Positions 16,409 through 23,481 of a stretch of 64,000 nucleotides of DNA are shown here, piece after piece. The notes under the pieces are model-generated. The model was not told the origin of the DNA. It saw only the letters and a list, made by a program, of their open reading frames with translations, and did no database searches. The position numbers and the translations under genes were made by a program. Positions within the stretch are counted from its first letter, which is position 1, and every line of letters begins with the position of its first letter. Source of the DNA: Chryseobacterium koreense CCUG 49689. Its GTDB lineage: Bacteria > Bacteroidota > Bacteroidia > Flavobacteriales > Weeksellaceae. Where the stretch lies: the NCBI RefSeq assembly GCF_001045435.1, contig NZ_LFNG01000001.1, positions 124,001-188,000 on the forward strand, read 5' to 3'.

Positions 16409-16942
16409 ATGTCTAAAGTTTTTCTAATAATATCGGTTTTGATATCGTCTTTTTTCTTTTCGCAAGTGAAATGGATGACCATGGAAGAAGCACTGAAGGC
16501 GCAGGAGACCAAACCGAAAAAAATCATCATCGATTTCTATGCGGATTGGTGCGGCCCCTGCAAAACCATGGAAAAATACACCTACAATCATCCCGAAATT
16601 TCAGCCTATCTCAATGAGAATTACTATCCGGTAAAATTTAATGCTGAAGGAAACCAGGTTTTTACGATCTACGGAAGGACTTTTGGAAATCCGGATTTCG
16701 TGAGTGGAAAAAAAAAGAACTCAATGCACGATTTCAGCAAATTCATGAATGTTAATGCAGTTCCATCTATGGTGTTCCTGGATGAGCAAAATATGCCAAT
16801 CACGATCATCAATGGTTTTCTCACAGCGAAAGAAATCGATCCTTATCTTAGAATCATATCCACCAATGATTACAAAAAGTTCAAATCCCGCGAAGAATGG
16901 GATAATTCGCAAAAAAAAATGAAATCCAACATTAAGGACTGA
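16409..16942 (+). CDS. Secreted thioredoxin-fold protein
   Basis: A 177-residue exported thiol-disulfide protein. Residues 1-18 are a signal peptide (MSKVFLIISVLISSFFFS). The active site WCGPC is at 47-51, preceded by the IIIDFYAD strand, and the cis-proline is in NAVPSMVFLD. It has an insertion between the active site and the cis-proline (FTIYGRTFGNPDFVSGKKK) and a basic tail, which fits DUF255/thioredoxin_7-like periplasmic proteins. Reductive repair of exported proteins is the likely role; the partner is unknown. It is the last gene of the peptide-use block and ends before a strong hairpin. Confidence 0.87.
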   Translation: MSKVFLIISVLISSFFFSQVKWMTMEEALKAQETKPKKIIIDFYADWCGPCKTMEKYTYNHPEISAYLNENYYPVKFNAEGNQVFTIYGRTFGNPDFVSGKKKNSMHDFSKFMNVNAVPSMVFLDEQNMPITIINGFLTAKEIDPYLRIISTNDYKKFKSREEWDNSQKKMKSNIKD

Positions 16943-16983
16943 AGATAAAATAATGACAAAATTGGAAATCACCATATAATTTC

Positions 16984-17024
16984 AAAATCGACTTTCAACT
17001 TTTTTTTGGAAGTCGATTTTATTT
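16984..17024 (+). terminator. Terminator after the thioredoxin-like gene
   Basis: AAAATCGACTT (16984-16994) pairs perfectly with AAGTCGATTTT (17010-17020) across a 15-nt T-rich loop, followed by ATTTT. Confidence 0.75.
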
Positions 17025-17041
17025 TCCCGAAATTTCAAACC

Positions 17042-17074
17042 TCAAATCTACTTGTCGGCAAACAGCCTTCAAAT
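17042..17074 (+). repeat. 33-bp intergenic repeat, copy 1
   Basis: TCAAATCTACTTGTCGGCA, then AACAGCCTTCAAAT. It matches 46200-46232 (inverted) and 51333-51365. It lies directly before the recG start and overlaps the extra N-terminal codons of the longest recG frame. Confidence 0.7.
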
Positions 17075-17087
17075 TACAAACCTCAAA

Positions 17088-19178
17088 TTGACTTTAGATT
17101 CTTCCATAGAATTTTTAAAAGGAGTCGGTCCGGAAAGAGCCAAATTCATCAGGAATGTCTTGGGAATTTCCACTGTGGAAGATCTGCTCACTTTCTATCC
17201 GTTAAGATATATTGACAGGAGCAAAATTCATAGAATAGGCAATTTGGTAGAAGAACCCGATGCAGAGATTCAGTTAAAGGGTAAAATTACAGACGTTCAG
17301 GAAATAGGTTATGGAAAAGGGAAAAAGCGTTTAGTCGCAAAATTCCGTGATGAATCCGGAACGATGGAATTGGTTTGGTTCCGGTACTCCAAGTGGATGA
17401 AAGACCAGATTCCAATCAACCGCGACATATTCATTTTCGGGAAAGTGAACCTGTTTAACGGAAACTTCTCCATGGCTCATCCTGAAATCGAAGTGGACGA
17501 AAAAAAAGCACTTTCAGGAACATTGCTTCCTATTTATCCGGGAAGTGAAAAATTGTCCAAACGTGGCATCAGCAATAAGTTTTTTCAGATTACCATCATG
17601 GAAATCCTTAGGAATCTTCCATCATTAATTGAAGAAAACCTGCCCGATTCCATGATGAAAAAGCTAAAATTGATAGGCAGAATCACGGCATTCTATAACA
17701 TTCATTTTCCAAAAGATTTGGCACATTTTGAATACGCCAACCGAAGAATAAAGTTTGAAGAGGCTTTTTTTTTCCAGCTGGGATACGGTTTGAAAAAGCA
17801 ACACCAGAAGACTTCTGTCGTGGGAAACCCATTTCCTGTTGTTGGTGAAAATTTCAATCATTTCTATGAAAATTTTCTGCCGTTTGAATTGACGAACGCG
17901 CAAAAAAGGGTTCTGAAAGAAATCCGCACAGACCTGAAAAAACCGATCCAGATGAACCGGCTATTGCAAGGCGATGTGGGGTCCGGAAAAACTATGGTCG
18001 CATTACTCTCCATGTTAATCGCCATGGACAACGGTTTTCAAAGCTGCATCATGGCCCCCACGGAAATTTTGGCTCAACAGCATTTCAACGGAATTTCTGA
18101 ACTTTTAGAAAATACAGGTATCAAAGTTCGTTTGCTAACAGGTTCCACCAAGACTTCAGAAAGAAAAACCATTCATCAAGAATTACTGAATGGTGAACTT
18201 TCAATATTGGTGGGAACTCACGCTGTTTTGGAAGATGTGGTACAGTTCAAGAATTTAGGTTTAGCCATCATTGATGAACAGCACCGATTTGGTGTTGCAC
18301 AACGAGCGAAACTTTGGGCTAAAAACAAGATTCCACCTCATATATTGGTGATGACCGCAACTCCGATTCCCAGAACTTTGGCGATGAGTTTCTATTCCGA
18401 TCTGGATGTTTCAGTTATTGATGAAATGCCGGTTGGAAGAAAGCCGATTATCACTGCGCACCGAAGAGACAAAGACCGGCTCTCCGTTTTCCGTTTTGCG
18501 AAAGAGGAAATTGAAAAAGGAAGACAAATCTATTTCGTCTATCCGCTGATCGAAGAATCCGAAACTTTGGACTACAAGAATCTAATGGAAAACTTCGACC
18601 ATATTTTGGAGTTTTATTCGGAATATAATGTCACAATGCTTCACGGCAGAATGCGACCCGAGGAAAAAGAAACCAACATGAAATATTTCGCATCGGGGAA
18701 AGCTCAGATTATGGTTGCTACCACGGTAATTGAAGTGGGGGTAAATGTTCCCAACGCATCGGTAATGGTCATCGAAAGTGCGGAAAGATTTGGACTCTCG
18801 CAGCTTCACCAGCTTCGCGGAAGAGTGGGACGCGGAGCGGAGCAGAGTTACTGTATTTTGCTCACCTCCGACAAATTGTCAAAAGAAAGCCGAACCCGCA
18901 TCAAAACGATGACAGAAACCAACGATGGCTTCAAGATTTCCGAAGTCGATATGCAGCTTCGCGGACCCGGCGATATTTTGGGAACACAGCAAAGTGGCGT
19001 GGTAGATTTCAAAAAATTGAATTTGGTTGCGGATGGAAACATCATCAAACTCGCAAAAAATACCGTAGATGAACTGATTCTGCACGATCCACATCTTCAA
19101 AAACCGGAATACCTTTCTTTAAGGAATTACTATGTGAAGCAATATAAAGGGAAAAATAAGTGGGGACGGATTTCTTGA
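17088..19178 (+). CDS. recG: RecG, ATP-dependent branch-migration helicase
   Basis: A 696-residue cytoplasmic helicase that reverses stalled replication forks and remodels Holliday junctions. The N-terminal wedge domain starts SSIEFLKGVGPERAKFIRNV. Helicase motif I is GDVGSGKTMVA, motif II is DEQH, motif III is TATPIPRT, and the C-terminal RecA domain has LHGRMRPEEKE, then QLRGRVGRG. No ATG exists near the conserved start. A TTG at 17088 gives MTLDSSIEFLKG, which agrees with relatives; the longer frame from TTG 17052 would translate the 33-bp repeat. An unusual start codon is therefore likely. Confidence 0.94.
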   Translation: MTLDSSIEFLKGVGPERAKFIRNVLGISTVEDLLTFYPLRYIDRSKIHRIGNLVEEPDAEIQLKGKITDVQEIGYGKGKKRLVAKFRDESGTMELVWFRYSKWMKDQIPINRDIFIFGKVNLFNGNFSMAHPEIEVDEKKALSGTLLPIYPGSEKLSKRGISNKFFQITIMEILRNLPSLIEENLPDSMMKKLKLIGRITAFYNIHFPKDLAHFEYANRRIKFEEAFFFQLGYGLKKQHQKTSVVGNPFPVVGENFNHFYENFLPFELTNAQKRVLKEIRTDLKKPIQMNRLLQGDVGSGKTMVALLSMLIAMDNGFQSCIMAPTEILAQQHFNGISELLENTGIKVRLLTGSTKTSERKTIHQELLNGELSILVGTHAVLEDVVQFKNLGLAIIDEQHRFGVAQRAKLWAKNKIPPHILVMTATPIPRTLAMSFYSDLDVSVIDEMPVGRKPIITAHRRDKDRLSVFRFAKEEIEKGRQIYFVYPLIEESETLDYKNLMENFDHILEFYSEYNVTMLHGRMRPEEKETNMKYFASGKAQIMVATTVIEVGVNVPNASVMVIESAERFGLSQLHQLRGRVGRGAEQSYCILLTSDKLSKESRTRIKTMTETNDGFKISEVDMQLRGPGDILGTQQSGVVDFKKLNLVADGNIIKLAKNTVDELILHDPHLQKPEYLSLRNYYVKQYKGKNKWGRIS

Positions 19179-19220
19179 TCAGCTCCAACCAATTATAAGA
19201 GAAATCCGATATCGTTCTAT

Positions 19221-19928
19221 CTATTTTTTGGGCATTGGCGGTGGCGGAGAGACATATTCTTTCAATTCGCTTCCTTTTTGTCTTTCGGCAGATGAAATGC
19301 CATTAATTAAAGTCAGAATATCCGGCAGAAATTTTTCAAAGTCCCTTTGCGAAGTCAATCCGACAATTGCGGTATATCCTTCATCATTCAAAAAATAATA
19401 TCCTGCATATTCGAAATCTAATCCCTTTGTATTAATTGCATACCGCAAGTAAAGCACCTTCAATCCGTTTACAGTACGATATTCTGATTCTTTCAACCTA
19501 AAATAATCTGCACTATTCTGAATATTAGAAAGTAAAACTTCCTTTAAGCTTCTATAATTAGAAATCGGAAAATTTTCTGTGGACATCACTGCCATCACAT
19601 TATTCAGATTATTTTGAAGCGTGAAAGTATATTCAGCGTATCTCAACGTATTTGGAATATTGGTCCCAATTTTCCATTTTTTCGGATTGATAAACAACCC
19701 TGCATCGATCTTTTTACTTTTGATCAAAAACGTTGCATCCGTACTTTTTTCAAATAAAGTCTCATTCGTGGAAATGGTTTCCAGCGATTTCGCATCACTT
19801 TCGTTGACAAATTTCCATGTTCCATTCTCAAGAAGTACCACCTCTTTTCCATTTTCCGTTAATGCTTTAGTCTGCGAAAAAAGAATGACATTAAGCAATA
19901 TGGTAATTACTACAATTGTTTTTTTCAT
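19221..19928 (-). CDS. Hypothetical secreted protein with a DUF3157-like N-terminus
   Basis: A 235-residue exported protein. Residues 1-19 form a signal peptide (MKKTIVVITILLNVILFSQ). The following KALTENGKEVVLLENGTWKF resembles the repeat-like motif of DUF3157 proteins (an 'A.t.dGk.V.L..dGtW.y' strand pair). The rest (about 60-215) is an alpha/beta region ending in FEKFLPDILTLINGI, with a proline-rich tail PPPPMPKK. It is convergent with recG and divergent from the DUF5686 gene. The function is unknown. Confidence 0.75.
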   Translation of the reverse strand: MKKTIVVITILLNVILFSQTKALTENGKEVVLLENGTWKFVNESDAKSLETISTNETLFEKSTDATFLIKSKKIDAGLFINPKKWKIGTNIPNTLRYAEYTFTLQNNLNNVMAVMSTENFPISNYRSLKEVLLSNIQNSADYFRLKESEYRTVNGLKVLYLRYAINTKGLDFEYAGYYFLNDEGYTAIVGLTSQRDFEKFLPDILTLINGISSAERQKGSELKEYVSPPPPMPKK

Positions 19929-20055
19929 TTTGCCAAATTATTATTTATTTGTGGATTACCAAAGTATTTATTCGCATAAAATTAGATTTAAAAGCAACGT
20001 ATTCACACATAAGTCGCATTTTTTTTCCAATTTTTTTTTGAATATTTTTGCCAAT

Positions 20056-22500
20056 ATGAAAAAACTCTATGCCCTACTCTTCTTTTCCGTCTTCTTTCAA
20101 ATCTTCGGGCAGTCGAAAATCACCGTGACCCAATCCGAAACCAATGCACCAATTTCGGGTGCTTCCGTTTCCTGCAAAGGAAAATTGCTTGGGAAGACCG
20201 ACGCAAAAGGAGTTTTAGAATTTGGCACCAAGTGCAAAATAGTGCAGATTAAGGCAAATGGTTTTTATGAGGACGAAGTGCAGGTTGAGCCAACCATGGC
20301 AATTTCTTTATTTAAAGAAGATCCGAAAACAAAATCGATTGAAGCCGTCATCATCAATGACAAAAGCGATCCGAAAGCTTTGGCGATCATCAGAAAAGTG
20401 AACGATAACTTTAAGCAAAATTCCCCTCAAAGCCTGGATTCTTACTCCTTCAAATCCTACGAAAAAATATCGGTCGACTTCGACCAAGACAGCATCCAGC
20501 TTTACGAATCCGCGATGAACCTGAAACTGGATTCCCTGAAAAAGCTTCCGGAAAGAAAGCAATCGGCGAAAAAGAAAAAGGATTCTCTGGAAGACGTGAA
20601 TTTGATGAAAATCGCTGCCAAAAGCAAACTTTTTCTTTGGGAAAGGGCGTCGGAATTTCTATATTCTAAAAAATTTGGTGAAAAGGTCAATATTTTGGAT
20701 AACCGCGTTTCGGGACTACAACAACCGGTTTATGAGATGCTCGCCTTGAGGAGCAACCGAAACAAAATCCCACGCGAAATACGGGAAGAAAATCATTCAC
20801 TTTACCGCTATTATCTGACGGACAGCATTGAAATTGACGGTCGGGAAAATTACGTGATCAGATTCCGAATGGCCAATAACAAGGTGATGCCGAAAAGACG
20901 AAAATTCAACGGTTATATCTACGTGGATGCCGAAAACTACGCATTAAGGAAAATTGAAAGCACAAGCAATAAGAAAAGCGAAGGAAATATTACCAGCAAT
21001 TGGAAACTCTTCAACGGAAAATGGTTCCTGCAGAAAGAGAATTTCAAAGTGCGGATGGGCATGACCTATCTGGACGAAAAGTATAAAAAGGACGAAAAAA
21101 CTGGCGAAAAAATCGAAAATAAAAACAGGGAAAAATTCGGAAATTACGTTTTCATGACCGCCGACTATTTTGATTTTAAATCGCCGATAGAAGAAAAGAA
21201 ACGTGACTTCGAAGGATATTCCATGTCCGTGAAGAATTTTGACGGCTCGCTGATTCACCAGTTCAGGACGGATTCGCTGACAAAAAGAGAAGAAGCAACG
21301 TACGTGAAAATTGACAGCGTGGGAAAAAAATATAAGTTGGACCAAAAACTCAATACCATCACAGGTTTGATGAGCGGTTATTTCCGCTTTGGAATGTTCG
21401 ATTTTGACGCCCTGGAAATCCTGAATTATAACAGATATGAGGGATTCAGACTAGGTTTAGCAGTGAAATTGAATTCCAAATTTAACAGATACATCTCCCC
21501 CGACTTGCGTTTTGCTTACGGATTTAAAGACAAAGCATGGAAATACGCCACAGGAATCGATGTGCGAACCACTTTGGAAAGAAATTCCTTCTTCCGAATT
21601 GAACATTACAGAGATGTGGTTCCGGCAGGAAGGTTTAACGAGACTTTATGGAATTTCAAGATGATTACCATGAACGCGGGAGTAGATTTGAACAATGACA
21701 AATTCTATGGTTATGATGGGTTCCGGCTTTCTTATCAAAGAGATATCGGGAATTCACTCACTGCAATTTCTGCCTTTAAATATGACAAAGAAGATGCACT
21801 TTTTGGCTATAATTTCAAGGATCTTGGAAATTCCTTCAAAAATTTTGCGGGCCAACTTACCATGAAATATTCCCCGAAATCAAAAAACATCATGACCCCG
21901 AACGGAAAATATGTTTACGAACAAAATTATCCAGAGTACTTCCTAAACTTTGAGCAAGGTTTGAAGGCATTTGGAGGCGATCTGAGTTACAGCAGGCTGG
22001 ATTTTTTGACCCAACATCAGTTTAAGACCAAAATCGGGGTAACCGGAGTTCGGACTTATGCCGGAATTACATTTGGCGAAGTCCCGATTTGGCATCATTT
22101 TGCGATCAACGGATTGGGTAATCTGGAAAAAGACCTGAACTTCAACTTCACTTCTTATCTGGGTTTTGCCACAATGGAAGGTGGAAAATATTATAACGAC
22201 AAGTTTTTCGGGTATTATTTCACGCACAGAATTCCTTGGTATTTCAGGACAATTGGCAAAAACACCTCCAGTTTCGATTTTGCTTACAAGGGAATCATCG
22301 GCGATATGAAAAATGAGGAATTTCACCAATTTGATTTTCAAAAACTTGACCGTCTTTACCAGGAAGTCGGCATGGAATGGAATAATTTCCTGGGCTCCCA
22401 ATTCAATCTTGGATTTTTTTACAGGGTCGGATATTATTCCACTCCTAATTTCAAAGAAAACTTCGCGATTCAGCTGAAATTGAGTTTCTTAGGATTTTAA
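20056..22500 (+). CDS. DUF5686 outer-membrane protein with carboxypeptidase-regulatory-like domain
   Basis: An 814-residue exported protein. A signal peptide (MKKLYALLFFSVFFQIFGQ) is followed by a CarboxypepD_reg-like beta sandwich (about 20-90: PISGASVSCKGKLLGKTDAK), then the DUF5686 region rich in aromatic beta strands. It ends with the C-terminal pattern of an outer-membrane barrel (FAIQLKLSFLGF, terminal Phe). This domain order is common in Bacteroidetes surface proteins; cargo and function are unknown. The ATG at 20056 is chosen because it gives the signal peptide; the longer frame from 19621 runs antisense through the neighbouring gene. TATTTTTG at 20043-20050 may be its -7 element. Confidence 0.88.
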   Translation: MKKLYALLFFSVFFQIFGQSKITVTQSETNAPISGASVSCKGKLLGKTDAKGVLEFGTKCKIVQIKANGFYEDEVQVEPTMAISLFKEDPKTKSIEAVIINDKSDPKALAIIRKVNDNFKQNSPQSLDSYSFKSYEKISVDFDQDSIQLYESAMNLKLDSLKKLPERKQSAKKKKDSLEDVNLMKIAAKSKLFLWERASEFLYSKKFGEKVNILDNRVSGLQQPVYEMLALRSNRNKIPREIREENHSLYRYYLTDSIEIDGRENYVIRFRMANNKVMPKRRKFNGYIYVDAENYALRKIESTSNKKSEGNITSNWKLFNGKWFLQKENFKVRMGMTYLDEKYKKDEKTGEKIENKNREKFGNYVFMTADYFDFKSPIEEKKRDFEGYSMSVKNFDGSLIHQFRTDSLTKREEATYVKIDSVGKKYKLDQKLNTITGLMSGYFRFGMFDFDALEILNYNRYEGFRLGLAVKLNSKFNRYISPDLRFAYGFKDKAWKYATGIDVRTTLERNSFFRIEHYRDVVPAGRFNETLWNFKMITMNAGVDLNNDKFYGYDGFRLSYQRDIGNSLTAISAFKYDKEDALFGYNFKDLGNSFKNFAGQLTMKYSPKSKNIMTPNGKYVYEQNYPEYFLNFEQGLKAFGGDLSYSRLDFLTQHQFKTKIGVTGVRTYAGITFGEVPIWHHFAINGLGNLEKDLNFNFTSYLGFATMEGGKYYNDKFFGYYFTHRIPWYFRTIGKNTSSFDFAYKGIIGDMKNEEFHQFDFQKLDRLYQEVGMEWNNFLGSQFNLGFFYRVGYYSTPNFKENFAIQLKLSFLGF

Positions 22501-22516
22501 AAACAAACTTCTTCAA

Positions 22517-22753
22517 ATGAAAAATATACAGGTAAACGCCACACAGTTTTTTGAGCTTTTAAAGGACAGAGACACTTCCATGTGGGAGATTTTTGCCCAA
22601 ATGATCGATGGCGAAGAAAAGCGGATCATTTTTGTGGATGACGACGAGGTCATCCTCTTCAATTATATTTTGCCCGATAACTTGGAAAAACTGGAAGAAG
22701 ACCGAAAAAAATTCGCGGCGGAATACCAGGAAAAGCTTTCCGGTTTAAATTAA
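22517..22753 (+). CDS. Small hypothetical acidic protein, 78 aa
   Basis: A soluble protein of mixed helix and strand: VNATQFFELLKDRDTSMWEI, then FAQMIDGEEKRIIFVDDDEV and a charged C-terminal helix (LEKLEEDRKKFAAEYQEKL). I do not recognise the family. It begins 16 nt after the DUF5686 stop and is probably co-transcribed with it. Its stop codon lies only 2 bp from the stop codon of the convergent methyltransferase gene, with no terminator between them. Confidence 0.7.
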   Translation: MKNIQVNATQFFELLKDRDTSMWEIFAQMIDGEEKRIIFVDDDEVILFNYILPDNLEKLEEDRKKFAAEYQEKLSGLN

Positions 22754-22755
22754 GA

Positions 22756-23481
22756 TTATCCTTTGTGGGAGAAAATTTGTCCTAAAATAATTCCCGTCGC
22801 CATGGAAACATTCAGACTTTCGGTGGATTTTCCGAAACGGGGAATGGTGATCTTTTCCGTCAGAAGTCGTTCGGTTTCCGGCCGCATTCCGTTTCCTTCA
22901 TTGCCTAAAATCAGATTGAATTTTTCCGGGAATTTATGATGATAGAGATTTTCTCCATCCATATCTGTCCCGATCTTCGCGGCATCAGAATGGGTCAAAT
23001 ATTCAACCAAATCGCGATAGACCACATTCACCCGCAAAAAAGATCCCATCGATGCTTGGATCACTTTAGGGTTATAAAGATCGACCGTGTCTTCACTGCA
23101 GATGATTTGCGGAATTCCGAACCAATCTGCAAGCCGAATGATGGTTCCCAGATTTCCCGGATCCTGGATTCCGTCCAAAACAATTTGGATGGGCAGGTTC
23201 GCCAGAAATTTCTCCTCACCTAGCTCGCAAACCGCAACTGAATCTTTCGGATGCTGCAGAAAACTGATTTTCTTCAAGTCTTTGGGCGTGATTTTTGTTG
23301 TGTCAAAATCGCCGGTTGGAATTTCAGATGGATCCAACGAAAAAATTTCCCGGATCTTGAAATGGGAATTCGGGATTTCTTTGATGGTTTTGTTGCCTTC
23401 AACCAAAAACAAATTGTATTTTTGTCTGAACTTCTTTTTGTCGAGGGACTGAAAAACCTTTATTTTATGAGCTGTAAGCAT
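22756..23481 (-). CDS. SpoU/TrmH-family RNA 2'-O-methyltransferase
   Basis: A 241-residue SPOUT enzyme that methylates ribose in tRNA or rRNA using S-adenosylmethionine. The N-terminal substrate-binding segment (FRQKYNLFLVEGNKTIKEI) is followed by SPOUT motif 1 LDGIQDPGNLGTIIR, motif 2 NLILGNEGNGM and motif 3 IPRFGKSTESLNVSMATGII. All three are intact. Which RNA is modified cannot be read. Its 5' end overlaps the 5' end of the BamA-like gene on the other strand by 15 bp, and its promoter (23527-23497) lies inside that gene. Confidence 0.93.
   Translation of the reverse strand: MLTAHKIKVFQSLDKKKFRQKYNLFLVEGNKTIKEIPNSHFKIREIFSLDPSEIPTGDFDTTKITPKDLKKISFLQHPKDSVAVCELGEEKFLANLPIQIVLDGIQDPGNLGTIIRLADWFGIPQIICSEDTVDLYNPKVIQASMGSFLRVNVVYRDLVEYLTHSDAAKIGTDMDGENLYHHKFPEKFNLILGNEGNGMRPETERLLTEKITIPRFGKSTESLNVSMATGIILGQIFSHKG
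23393..23424 (+). promoter_or_regulatory. Promoter of the BamA/TamA-like gene, inside the methyltransferase CDS
   Basis: TTG (23393-23395), 21 nt, TATTTTTG (23417-23424). The predicted start near 23430 leaves a leader of about 37 nt that is antisense to the methyltransferase gene. Confidence 0.6.

Noticed and set aside
19621-20055. An N-terminal extension of the DUF5686 frame (959 residues in total)
   Set aside because: It runs antisense through the 19221-19928 gene; the ATG at 20056 gives a proper signal peptide.
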